From Triglochin maritima (lineage: Eukaryota > Streptophyta > Magnoliopsida > Alismatales > Juncaginaceae): a stretch of DNA of 64,000 nucleotides. Position 1 is the first letter of the stretch. Every line of letters begins with the position of its first letter. The translations under genes were made by a program, and so were the position numbers. Below, one piece after another: positions 22,171 to 34,029 of this stretch. Location: the NCBI GenBank assembly GCA_963682175.1, contig OY821772.1:49064925-49128924 (forward strand), in the 5' to 3' direction. The notes beneath the pieces were generated by a model. It was not told where the DNA came from and made no database searches. It worked only from the letters and a program-made list of their open reading frames with translations.

Positions 22171-25100
22171 TTATAGATTAGGTTCTGCACTGTTTATGTA
22201 TTGCTTGAACTTGGCAGATAGTTTTTGATAGAACTCAGTATCAGTTGGTTGCACTCTTCTGATTCCATCCTCAAAAAATTTCATGGATATTTCTAATGTC
22301 TCAAAGCTCTCCTGGAAATATAATGTTCAAGACAAGTAAGTTGCCCTTCACAAAACGTAAGCCAATGAGGAAGAGCATTTTAATTTTAACAATGTGGCGT
22401 GTAAACGTTTTTGTATCATAGCAAATAAAACAAATTAGTTTGGAAGACCCAGAGGCTTATAAGATGGCTAAATAATAAGAAACTAATATAAGTGTGCAGT
22501 TTTCCACTCCAAACGTATGATATTTAGGGACTGACAGAGAAAGGAGTTTTAAAGGAACATACTTCTAAGGCAGAAATAGCTGCTTCCCTGCAGACGAGCT
22601 TTATATCAGCACCAGTGTATCCTTCGGTCAAATGGGTAAGGTGTTTCACATTAACATCACATCCATATGGTATGCCTCTCATATAAATACCAAATATAGC
22701 TTCTCTGTCTGATGTGTTAGGTGGTTTGACATCTAAATGCCTGTCAAAGCGTCCTGCACAAGGGGGATTCAAGAACCACACAACAAGAAGAGAATCAATG
22801 ATATGAGCATGAACAACACAAAAAATAGCAAATTAAAATAAATATCTCCTTGAAGGATTTTCATAGGGCATGGACCATGGATAACCTAAGTGCATCATAG
22901 CATAGATTTGAACAGCACCTGTTCTAAGAAGAGCTGGATCAATCTTGTCAGGGCGATTAGTTGCAGCGATAACAGTAACTCCCGATCTCTGGTCCAGACC
23001 TGAAAAAAATGTTTATGCAAGTTGAGCAATCAAGAGAATATAAACACAGCTGCACAGTTACATTAACAAAACTTAGTGCTGATAGCAACACGCAAAAGGT
23101 CAGCATTTACGAGCCTAGCTTAGGCCTCACATTTCATTTCAAGCTAATTACAGCAGCTTTGACGATTCAACATCGTAATATATTTGGCAGTATCATGCAC
23201 TTATGTTCCGTACGCATAATATATTTGATAAAGAAAAGACTCACCATCTAACTCAACAAGCAGCTGACTCAGAACCCTATCTGCAACAGAAGTGCCATCA
23301 TCATCCTGGCCTCTAGTGATCGCTAGACCATCTATCTCATCAAAAAATATAATCGAAGGAGAATTGGCCCTAGCCTTGGTGAACAAGGATTTTACAGCCT
23401 TCTCAGATTCCCCAACCCATTTACTGAAAAGCTCTGGTCCCTTCACAGCAAGAAAGTTAAGTTTTGCTTCGGAAGCAACAGCACGGGCCATTAATGTCTT
23501 GCTACATCCCGGAGGTCCAAACAGCAACAGTCCCCTTGGTGGGTGAATACCAATGCGCTCGAAAGCATCTGGGCATATATATGGCAATTGGACAGCTTCA
23601 AATAGTTGGTTCTTGATTTCTGCCTGGCCACCCACATCTTCCCAGTTCACCGTTGGGAGCTCAAGCATTACCTAATAGTCAAAAAGAATATGATTCATAT
23701 ATGTTTTCACTTTAGATAATGAATTTAGTCAGTTTAGATATATTACTTCACCATTTCTTTTAAAAAGTCGCAAATTTAAGCTAATTCTCTTAGGGAGTTA
23801 GGGTGCATTTGTTTGTTATATCATGTAAAGTTGGATGGGGTGATTTCTTTACAACCTTGCATTCTCCCAGAGGTTTAACCAAACCAGATTACATTCAGGA
23901 TTCATACAACAGCAGGTTGGTACTTATGCCCACTTTTCTCTTACAATCTTCTAACCTTTTTTTTGATCATTGATAGAGTAAGAAAAAAAGGATACAAGAG
24001 GTGAAATAACAAAAAACAAAAGGAAAAAGGACGGGAATAAGACCCCGTCACAGCCAAAACACAAAGGTAACAAGTCAGAAAAAAACCCACAAGAAGTGGG
24101 AAAAGAAAAGGAGATAGGAAAAATCACAAGAAACCCCAACACAATACTGTTCTACAACAGAAATTCTGTTGTACTTCCAGAAGCTCTTACAATCTTCTAG
24201 CCTTTGGTGAATCAAATCACAAGTACATTCGTAGGAAATCAATTTTAGTTTGAAATGACGAAACTCTTTTTTGTATTTATTGGTAAAATGTCAAATTTCT
24301 AAACTACCATTACCTTACAAGGAGGTTTGAGGTTGAAAAGGACAATAGAGAGTAAGAAGGGAAGAATTTGTAACCAACCAAGGTGTTTCAGTACGAGGGA
24401 AACTGAAAATGTCAGCTTTAATGTGATAGTTTACAGGGCATGAATAAAATTTTTGTAAAATCAAAATTGGAGGAATGCTAAAGTAAATGCACCCTTGGTA
24501 TTAATTTTCGCCATGTAATTGATTGGATAATCGTAATGTATTTTTCATATAAGATGTCTGAAGGTCAGAACGTGCCCACCACAACTATGATCATTTGATT
24601 TCAAGTCATATAACCATTAAATTGGTACACAACATTTTTCTAAGAAGGAATTGATAGGATACAAAATATAACCCATGTTTTCAATTTATAAATGAGCTGA
24701 AGTTCAGGACAACCAGAATATTTCACATACAGTAAACACTGGTATATGAAAAGATGTCTGCTTGAGCCAGTGCACAATATGTTTTTTTTATTAACATAAT
24801 ATTACTTGAGAAAAGTAGTTGAATAGAAAGAAATCAAACAACTAAATATTGCAATACCTCTCGCATGGCGCTTGGCCTCACTTTCAGTTTAGCCTTTTCA
24901 AAATCCCCACAAGTCACTTTGAGCATATCCTCCAAAATGTTGTGCTTTGAAGGGTAATGCATGCACGTAGAAGTACTATCAGAATCATGCTCCACAGGAT
25001 CAGTGGACCGAGACTTCTGTGATACAGACATTTCAGAAAAGGAATGTGAAACAGAATTGATTTCTTCCAGAGAGCACGTGTCAACATTCCTGAAAAAATT

Positions 25101-28100
25101 AAAAACCCATTAGCATGGGGAGGAACTTATCGAGAATTCAACACTGCTTCTAACCCATCTAACCTCTTAGAATTGATATGGCTCCGAAGAGCAACCATTG
25201 CAGCTTCATTGCACAGAGCAGCTAAATCAGCACCAACAAAACCATGTGTAGAAAAAGCCAAGGCCTGGACCTCATTCTTTTCAAGAGAATGGCACATTTG
25301 ATCGAGAATGGCATTGAGAATCTCCAACCTCTGGCCTGGGGAGGGTACTCCTGAAAGTGGACCCAAAAATTAATCTCATCTCATGTACACATAAACTAGT
25401 ATATATAATTAAATCAACCTCGGTGTAATATTTGTATATTCATGTACATGCATAGGTGAAACTTTCTTTTAAATGAAATCATTTGTGCAAAATGAGTAGG
25501 ACAAAGACAAGAGGCCATACCACAAGATTTAAATGATACAAGTATACGACTGACAGAAAATCTTTGAATAATATTTAACCTGAAGGAACTACGAAATATC
25601 AGAAGCATACTTATCGAATTTTCCTAAGGGCCTGGAGAATAGCCAGATAAGAAGATTAAATTCGATCTTTGTAAAGGAAATTTGAAAGTCTAATTACTTT
25701 CTAGAAAAAGTTAAAGACTAAAGATAAGTGGAGCAGTGTGTGTGTGTGTGCACATATCTTAATTTTATTACATAAAAAGTATAACGTACAAATGAAATTT
25801 GGTTTGACCTTTTCAAGCTGTTCAAGTAATAGGGAAACCATTTTGAAAATTTAATTGAAAAAATATCTATTGCACTATTTTTATCTTTGTTATTTTTATG
25901 TAAAAAATTAATGAGAATTAATACAACCTTTCCTCACACAAAACATGCAAAAATATTAGAAAGAAGATCCACCTACAAACCTATTTCAATTTCCCGTTGT
26001 AGTCTGCCAGGCCTTCTAAGGGCAGGATCAATACTATCAGGTCGATTGGTAGCAGCAATAAGAAGCACACCCGCAGATTCAGTGATGTCGTCCATTAAAT
26101 TCAGGAGTGTGGCAACCATTCTAAGTGATAAAAACTCACCACCATCTTTTCGTGCTGGAGCAATGGCATCCAACTCGTCAATGAAAACCTTGAAAGGCAA
26201 AGAGAACGAACAAACAAACACAAAAGAACATTAAATCAGAAGCACAACCACTTCAAACAGGCCCATGAATCCATGTCAAACACAAGCACAGTTACAATAC
26301 TCGGTCGGACACATGTTAGACATGCCATGTGACATGTCCGGGCACTTTGGTACTTCACAAGTTTGGACACTCCCCAGACACTCTTCGACATGAATTGGAT
26401 ACACCATTGGTGTATCTCAGGGCAGTTTGGGTACATTTGAAATTTGGAGACCACTCGGACTTCTCAGTTGTTTTTTTACTTCACAACGGTTTTTATAAAA
26501 AGGTGAACCAAATCAAAGTTTCCATTTCATTTACCACATGTTCTGCACCAGCTAGTTGTCGCTTAGCATTAGTTATCCATAAAAAACAGCAGAACGATCT
26601 TGTCCTTGACATATACACTTTTAGATGATCACTAATATAATATCTTTCAATAATCCAGATTTCTGGTAAGAAACTATAAATATTCTTGGCCTAATCAACT
26701 TCATCATCTCCATATTTGTTATCTATCGTTACAATTTAAAAAGTACACATAAGCTCGGGTTAATGAAGTGCTTTACGGGAATTCTATGAACTTGAGTCAT
26801 TACTTTGGAAACATAAAGTGTTGGCTTTTTCGCCTCATTACTCTTAATTTTGAGTATTATTTAGTTAAATTGCTGATTAATCTATTCATCCTCCTCTAGA
26901 TTGGTGATCGATCCTACTTACAGAAAGGAGTTACAAAAACTAAAAAATAAGATAACGTTTATAAAGAATGACCCTTTGATATATAGCTTTATATGCTACA
27001 ACTTACAACAATTTTTAGTTTTGCTGTCTTTCTAAATTAGAAGTTTATATTAAAATGCACTAGAATGAAAGCAAATTACTATACAATGTTCTTTAAGTTG
27101 ACGAACAAGGACAAGAAAGCTAACCACAGCAGGAGCAGCTTGTTGTGCAGACTCGAAAACTTCACAAAGGGCCTTCTCACTTTCTCCATAATATTGGCTT
27201 ACAATTTCAGGCCCATTAACTGAAAAGAAGTTAGCACCAACTTCATGAGCGCAATGACAAGCCAATGATGTTTTCCCTGTGCCAGGAGGTCCATGAAGTA
27301 AGACGCCTTTGTATCTGAAAAGGTAACAAACAAGGTACAAAGGGAAAAACCTCAGATACCATTACAAACGAAACATCCAGAGAATTTAACCATTGTCCTA
27401 AACAGTGAATTGATACACCGGGACAGTTTATTAGATTTTATGTAAATGGTGAAAGAAGGCAAAATATGATACCTTAAAGTTAAGTTCACCCGATTATGAA
27501 ATTTCGAATAGAAATTAACCACGAAGGAACATGTGCTCTCTATATATTTATATAAATAAAACACAAAATTATAAATATGATTTTTATGACGGCCTCGAGA
27601 GACGAGATGTAAAAGGTCATACCAAAAGAAGAAATGAGGTCATAAAATTTAAACAATACATTTTCACATGGAAAAATTTAGAACATCAATTAAAAAATAA
27701 GGCAAAAGGCTAACTTGCAAATAAGACTCACAACAATACATCTAAAAATGAAACATCTTTACACCAACGAAACTTTAGGAAGACATACCTCGGGAGGGAG
27801 TCCATGGGCTTTAGAGAAAAGTTGATGATTTCTTTCAATGTGGCAATTTCTTTGGATAAGCCTCCTAGCTTTCGGGAAGAATTCGACTTATTCTGCTTGA
27901 AGTCTATAATGGTAGACTTATCTAGAAACAATTTTTTCTCCTCAGCTTTCCCACTTGTTGGGGGTGCAGAATCAACTAAAGAAACCTTTGTCTTGTTCTG
28001 TATCTCAAACACTACATAATCATTTCCCAATGAATCAGACAAGTGAAGCTTCTGGTTTAAAAGGAGTGGGTCACCTTCAGGAGTCAAAATCTGATTGGAA

Positions 28101-29878
28101 CTACAAAATGGTAATACACTTGCAACCTCCACAAGAAAAATGCAGACCTTCCCACATATTGGAAGAGCCACAAAGCTCCCATCTAGTATATAACGGCCAA
28201 ATAGCCAACGAGCAGCAAAAATCTTCAGCATCTCGCTTGTTTTGTCATCCTCCAAAGCCAACTTCACAGAAGAAATATCCTCAACTGCATCAAAACTTGC
28301 TAGTGACTCATTGAATCTGCTTGGCAGTAGTGGGCTGGGAGTGGAAGAAGAAAATCTTGATTGGCAGCTTGATGGTGTCTTTGGGGATGATATATCTCCA
28401 TTTAAACTAGAACTAGTTCTGGAGTCTACTGAACTCCTAGAGTATGGCTTCTCATAACAATCTTCTAAAGAACCAATTAAAGCCACCAGTTTTAGATATA
28501 GTTCCTTGCATTCTTGCAGGAGAACCTTGCGATTGTTTGTGCTGACTGGGTTCTTTAACTTCTCAATCTCACCGGAATTTGTAGGTAGACTCTGTACAGG
28601 GTACAAAAAGATGTCTGTCCCTGCAGAAGGGAACCCCATGGTGCATGAGAGACACGATGATAATCTTACGCTATTCTTCATGACCTACGAAAGCACTCAA
28701 CCATGTCAAGGAAATTATTGATTTCTATAAATTCATTTTAGTCATCCTGTGAAATGGTGGTGCATAGGATAATAAAACTACGGTAGTACGGTCTAAGCAG
28801 CATAAGAAAGCAGACAACCAATAAACACATATTGGTGCAAGTTAGGGTCATCCATCTCCTAGTAAGAGCTACGACAAGAGATTGTGCCACAAATTATCAC
28901 AATTTTATAAATAAGCCAATAAACCACTACAATAGAATAACATGCTTTGAGCTTGTTAGTGTACCTTCTGAGCAGGAAAAACAGTTGCAAAAGCAAAGTA
29001 ACTCCCCATTCCACTGGACATGTTAGTGCCATGATTGGTTTGAAAATGCCTGAGTCGCCCAATCGGAGAATGACCTCAGAGGTGAATTTTCAACATCAAT
29101 ATCGTCTGAAGCAGCAATCGATACCTGTCAACAGAATTCATTAGCCAAGCAAGAGTCAGCCTAACTGCATGGGTATACCAATCTTAAACTCTAACAACAT
29201 TCAATTGCACAAGCGCTTCTCTTACATACTACCAAGGATGTTTTAACAAAGTTTTATCATGCGAAAAATTATAACAGCAAGTGATTGGCTGTGCATCGAA
29301 TCAATGGGTCGATTGGGAACAGTCTCTCTGGTTACCATGGGTATCACTGCAGACGTTCGACCCCCACACCCTCATGTGGAAGCTGGTTTTGAGGCATTGC
29401 GGTAATGTTGATGTTGAAAAAGTATAACAGTGGGTAACGATGTTAACACTAGAAAAACTCTGGTTACAATTCATTTCTCCACTAATCGTTATATAACTAA
29501 CGCTAGCCATCACGAAAAGGAAGAACCTTTGAGCATCAAACACCAAACCCCCGACTTTTAACCCCCCAAAAAAACTACAAAAACCCATTTTACCGAAACG
29601 AGAGCGCCGGGACGGAGGGAGGAGGACACCATGGCGGCCTCGGAGACCCAGACTCGGGCCTCTCCGCCTCTGAACGGCGAGGACGAGTCGACGTCGGAGA
29701 CTTTTCCGATGAGGGCGGAGTCGGACACGAAGGCGGGGTACTTGGACGCGGCGGCGGAAAGCAGGGACCGGAGCCGGAGCTCCTCATCCTCCCCGGTGCG
29801 GGCGGCGGGAGTGTACGGCGATCGGGAAGGAGGGGTTCGGGGGGTCTTCGAGGGTTTCTTCCCCTTCGACGGCGGCAT
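22171..29878 (-). CDS. CIP111: CIP111/AFG2-type double AAA ATPase, 11 exons
   Basis: Exons (minus): 29878-29594, 29124-28965, 28684-27789, 27314-27125, 26188-25981, 25350-25164, 25089-24858, 23671-23245, 22999-22919, 22753-22563, 22311-22171. The ~998-codon product fits the plant CIP111 family (about 1,020 aa in Arabidopsis). N domain: residues ~1-440 ([36 protein letters not shown]). D1: Walker [13 protein letters not shown] (~455), Walker [12 protein letters not shown], sensor [19 protein letters not shown]2: Walker [13 protein letters not shown] (~771), Walker [25 protein letters not shown]. The CS in D2 Walker A is the hallmark of AFG2/SPATA5 relatives, whose yeast member Drg1 releases shuttling factors from pre-60S ribosomes; the Arabidopsis member binds calmodulin. 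All splice phases agree except exon 2, whose 160 bp imply a 1-nt frameshift between about 29030 and 29085 (see findings). If real, the gene is disabled. Confidence 0.94.
23957..24183 (-). mobile_element. Short LINE/SINE-like retroposon in CIP111 intron 7
   Basis: A ~227-bp segment ends, on the minus strand, in GATCAAAAAAAA. It is flanked by a direct repeat of 19 bp with one mismatch, CTCTTACAATCTTCTARCC, at 23938-23956 and 24184-24202. A poly(A) end and a long TSD are the marks of target-primed reverse transcription. The body is T-rich on the minus strand with a TCTTACTCTATCAATGATC tail, resembling 3' ends of plant LINEs; it is too short to say whether it is a truncated LINE or a SINE. It shares the orientation of the host gene. 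Confidence 0.7.
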
Positions 29879-30580
29879 CGTGGTGGGCGGAACGTTTCTG
29901 GTGGTGGATGGGTTTGGGAATGGATGGAAAGGGTTTTATGGTCGGGGCAGATTAATTTCGGTAAAACACTGGAATTTAGTTAAAATAAATTTATTTTGGT
30001 TTTAATTGCTTTCAAAATTTTACGTTTTGATTGGATTTGGTACCGTTATTTGTTGGTTAAATTAAAAAACCAATTGAGATACTTTAACAGGAATACATTA
30101 GTAAATTGTGTTGTTAAAATCAAATTTTGAATTTTCTCGTTGAGAACAGTAAAAATGATTGGTACTCTAAGCAAGTGGTGTCGACGTCTCAGACTTTAAT
30201 GAAAAGGTGTTGGGTTATAAGTTGCATTAATGTGATGTGCATATTATCTAAAATTCCAAAACCTAATTTTGCACAGGAAAATGCTCAACAGATGAAAAAG
30301 AGATTTCATGTTTAGAGACAATGATCAAGTAGATGTTAGTGCCTACAATATTTTCTTTTTTCTACTGATAAAAACATTGACGAAATTATTAGTTTCAAAC
30401 ATTAATAGTTTTGTACTTTTTTTATTGAACAGTCGGTATTCTTTTGCGCAACTATATATTTCATATTTTATATGCCGCTTCTAATTTCCTTTTAACTTCC
30501 ATTCCCATCGTAGTGACATTGATAAAGTTGATGTTTCGAAAAAAAATCATAACCTAATCTTATTCTTAGAAGTCGAAAAA
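29879..30580. other. Upstream region of CIP111
   Basis: About 700 bp, GC-rich next to the start codon and AT-rich further out. It should contain the CIP111 promoter on the minus strand. No gene is supported; the plus-strand open frame over exon 1 (29631-30005) is antisense. Confidence 0.5.
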
Positions 30581-30596
30581 CAAATTGTGGTCTTCT

Positions 30597-30690
30597 TAAA
30601 CCCCGAACCCTAAACAATTTAATACTTTAGGTGTTTAGGGTTTAGGGTATTAAATTGTTTAGGGTTTAGGGTATTTAATACTTTAGGGTA
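30597..30690. repeat. Telomere-like TTTAGGG block, left of MULE
   Basis: Interrupted runs of the Arabidopsis-type telomere heptamer (GTTTAGGGTTTAGGG), including one inverted stretch (CCCTAAACAATTTAATAC), in a segment that also repeats ATTAAATTGTTTAGGG. A related block is at 32104-32155 on the other side of the MULE. Confidence 0.75.
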
Positions 30691-32095
30691 GCAAAGGAAA
30701 ATGATTAATGGACGCTTTCGTCCGGGACGCGTGCTGACGTGGTCAGTCAAGTCAGCAGTCAATAGTCCAGCAATTAAAAGTCAAATGTCTTTTACTTTCT
30801 TAAATTAATTAAATAACAGATTTATTTTGTATCACATGCAACTTCTACTTTCCCAATGCAACATTTCGCTTCCCATGCAACATTTATTTTCCAAATGCAA
30901 CATTTGATTCCCCCACGGACAGACCCACAACTTAAAATGGACAGACTCACACCTTATTATGTCCAGAATAAGTTCTGTGTCTGTTTTGAATAAGTTGTGT
31001 GTCTGTCCAGAATAGGTTCTGTGTCTGTCCATATTAAGTTCAAAGTCTGTCCATAATAAGTTGTGTGTCTGTCCATAATAAGTTCAAAGTTTATACATAA
31101 TAAGTTATGTGTCTGTCCATAATAAGTTTTGTGTTTGTCCTTAATAAGTTCAAAGTTTGTCCCTAATAAGTTCTGTCTGTTCATAATAAGTTCAAAGTTT
31201 GTCCAGAATAAGTTGTATGTTTGTCTATAATAAGTTCAAAGTCTGTCCAGAATAAGTTGTGTGTCTGTCCATAATAAGTTCAAAATCTGTCCAGAATAAA
31301 TTCAAAGTCTGCCCATAATAAGTTGTGTGTCTGTCTATAATAAGTTCAAAGTTTGTCCATAATAAGTTCAAAGTCTGTCCATAATAAGTTGTCCATAATA
31401 AGTTCAAAGTCTGTTCATAATAAGTTCAAAGTCTGTCCAGAATAAGTTGTGTGTCTGTCCATAATAAGTTCAAAGTCTGTCCAGAATAAGTTCAAAGTCT
31501 GTCCATAATAAGTTCAAAGTCTGTCCATAATAAGTTGTGTGTCTGTCCATAATAAGTTCAAAGTTTGTCAGAATAAGTTCAAAGTCTGCCCATAATAAGT
31601 TGTGTGTCTGTCTATAATAAGTTTTGTGTATGTCCATAATAAGTTCAAAGTCTGTCCAGAATAGGTTGTGTGTCTGTCCAGAATAGGTTGCGTGTCTGTC
31701 CAGAATAAGTTTTGTGTATGTCCATAATAAATTTTGTGTCTGTTTAGAATATGTTATGTGTCTGTCCAGAATAGGTTATGTGTCTATCCAGAATAAATTA
31801 TGTGTCTGTCCAGAATAGGTTGTGTGTATGTCCATAATAAGTTTGTGTCTGTCCAGATTAAGTTGTGTATCTGTTCAGAATAAGTTGCATCGGGGAAAAA
31901 TGTTGCATGGGAAAATGAAATGTTGCATTGGGAACATAATGTTGCATCAGGAAAATAAAAAATTGCACGTGACACAAAATAAATATGTTATTTATTTAAT
32001 TTCAAAAAGTAAAAGACATTTGAATTTTGATGACTGTACTGCCCATGTCAGCGCGCGTCACGAACGCCCACGTCCGTGTATAAGGGTCCTTTAGC
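30691..32095. mobile_element. Non-autonomous MULE with minisatellite core
   Basis: Long imperfect terminal inverted repeats of about 200 bp. The left end reads GCAAAGGAAAATG, then a GGACGCG / GCTGACGTGG segment, then TCAAATGTCTTTTACTTTC, TAATTAAATAACA, and several TGCAACATTT motifs. The right end reads the same elements inverted (AAATGTTGC..., GTTATTTATTTAATTTC, AAAAGACATTTGA, GTCAGCGCGCG, TCCTTTAGC). Between them lie only tandem repeats and no transposase. Long TIRs of this kind are typical of Mutator-like elements. A clear 9-bp target duplication was not found, so the exact ends are approximate. Confidence 0.78.
30930..31885. repeat. 22-bp minisatellite in MULE
   Basis: About 43 head-to-tail copies of a 22-bp unit with core CATAATAAGTTCAAAG, alternating with the variant AGAATAAGTTGTGTGTCTG. 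Because 22 is not a multiple of 3, all three minus-strand frames are read in rotation, which produces the repeated DRHTTYYGQTLNLLWTN-like peptides; these are not evidence of a protein. Confidence 0.93.
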
Positions 32096-32103
32096 AAGAC
32101 CAC

Positions 32104-32155
32104 AATTTGTTTAGGGTATTAAATTGTTTAGGATTTAGGGTTTAGGATTTAAGGT
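32104..32155. repeat. Telomere-like block, right of MULE
   Basis: TTTAGGGTATTAAATTG followed by TTTAGGATTTAGGGTTTAGG. It matches the block left of the MULE and suggests that the element or its insertion site carried the telomere-like sequence. Confidence 0.7.
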
Positions 32156-32403
32156 CAAGTCATTAAAATATAAACAATACGGTTTCTTTTGCATTTGCCG
32201 TTTACGTGTGCTTCTAGATATGTTTTCTTATTTTGTTAGACTTTGAAAAGGCTCGGTGGCAGTAGATTTCTATTTATTTTGTGAGTCATTTTTTATATGT
32301 CTTTTCATGTCTGTCTAGTTAATAATATCTGAAAGTTTCTGACTTTAAAATTAACATTTGTATTGGAAAGAAGGTAAGTGGTAAATAGTTTGTCTCTCGG
32401 TTA

Positions 32404-33381
32404 GAGCACCCTTAACGGGATCATCCGCCCAGGTCGTCCGCGATCATCCCCTGGGATGACCCGGTCGTGGGTCGACCGGGTTGTGCTAAGTGGCACAACC
32501 CGGTTGTGCGGGGTTTCCTTTTGAAATTTGTTTTGTTATTTGTTTTAATAATTAGGGGTTTATATTTTGATAATTAACGGTCATCAGCAGTGTACAGGTA
32601 GGCGGTAGGCGACCGCCTCTCGGCGTGGTCGCCTGGGCGGTCGCCTCGCCTAGGCGATAACCGTTGGAGAGTTCTCTCCAACGGCTATTTACTTTTTTAA
32701 TTTTTTTAATTTTAATTTTTAAAATTACAAGATTGCCACTAACCCAAATCCTATATAAACCCCTCCAAACCTCTTCATTTTTCACACCTCTCTCATTCTC
32801 TTCTTCTTCATCATTCTATTCTAATATTCAAGTTTCCTAATAATCAAGTTTTCGCGATTAAGTCTCCGGTCGCCTAAGCGTTGCGTGAACATTGGTCATC
32901 AGTGTTGTGGTCAAAATAAGACATGAGTTCAGGAGGATGGAAGGTTGAGGGACATAAAGTTGTGTGACGACTAAGATGGACTTGAGAGTATTTATAGAAA
33001 ACTTTTTCTGATTTAGCTTAGCTTCCTAAACATGTTTCGAGATATTATATTCCCAGACAATATTTCAAATTTGAAATCACGTGCATACTGTAGATAGTCA
33101 GTCCAACAAGATAATGTATCACACGCGTACTGTAGATAAGTGTGTTAAATAAATAAAGTATATGCAATTTGGAAATAAATAGATTATTAAATTTTTGGTA
33201 AATATAAATGATTTTGGAATAGAATAAAAATTAAGAAGAAAATTAATGATACAGAGGAAAGAGAGTGGGATGAACTAAGTCATGGTTAAGGGGTGAATAA
33301 CGGGGGAGAAATAGGAGGTTGGGTCATGATGACCTGGTCAGGAGAGAAAGTGGATGACCTAGGTCATTGTTGTGGGTGCTC
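32404..33381. mobile_element. PIF/Harbinger-type non-autonomous element
   Basis: Bounded by TTA on both sides (32401-32403 and 33382-33384). The inverted ends are GAGCACCCTTAAC on the left and, inverted on the right, GAGCACCCACAAC. A TTA duplication with GAGCA-type ends is characteristic of PIF/Harbinger. At 978 bp it has no transposase. It keeps what looks like a plus-strand promoter and leader: a TATATAAA box at 32752-32759 followed by a CT-rich leader. It also has a perfect 11-bp-arm hairpin (arm CCGTTGGAGAG) at 32661-32684. Confidence 0.82.
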
Positions 33382-33384
33382 TTA

Positions 33385-34029
33385 TGATTGTTGAATACGA
33401 ACTCCAAACTCAAGTGTATCAGCAAAAGTAAGGTCGACGACTATTTAGATATATTTTATTTAAATGTCGAAGGGTGTTTCTTTGTGTCTATATTTTTTAA
33501 TTCGACACTGGTTTTTGTTATGTTTTCTTGATTGTGTTGTGTTTGACAAATTGCTGGGTTTTTCTTCAAAATTTATGTGTGTTTAACATGGGTTTTTTGT
33601 TCTTTTTGTTTGTATATTTTGGTGTTGCGAAGACCTCTCAAGAATTCATAATGGAAATCCGCACCTTACAACTTTGTATAGAAGAATGCATCATCATATC
33701 ATGCTCACATTATTCATTTGTACATGAAATTTAATAAATATAAATAACTAGGTTGGAAGTAAATGAGTGCAACATTTTCTTTTATTGAATAAAAGAATAA
33801 ATATGAAATACAAGAGTTGACATATTTATGTATTGCACAAATCTTAGGTACATAAGCATCCTTTCTCAAACTATAAACCTGAATCGTTGTTATATTAACA
33901 GTTTCAGATATATTTTATTGAACTCGTATCATGAGTTGAAAGAATTTTTATATTTTGATATATGTAGGACGAGGACTCGTGCTTTGATCGGTTCGACGAT
34001 AATCTCCCTTTTGTTGTGATATATTGTCA
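33385..34029. other. Unassigned AT-rich spacer
   Basis: No coding sequence, terminal repeat or tandem structure that I can support. Confidence 0.4.

Noticed and set aside
29631..30005. 124-codon plus-strand frame over the CIP111 start
   Set aside because: It is antisense to exon 1 of CIP111, whose protein matches the family; GC-rich DNA often gives such shadow frames.
30832..31407. Repeated DRHTTYYGQT-type peptides as a possible repeat protein
   Set aside because: The 22-bp unit cycles through all three frames; frames end irregularly and nothing else supports translation.
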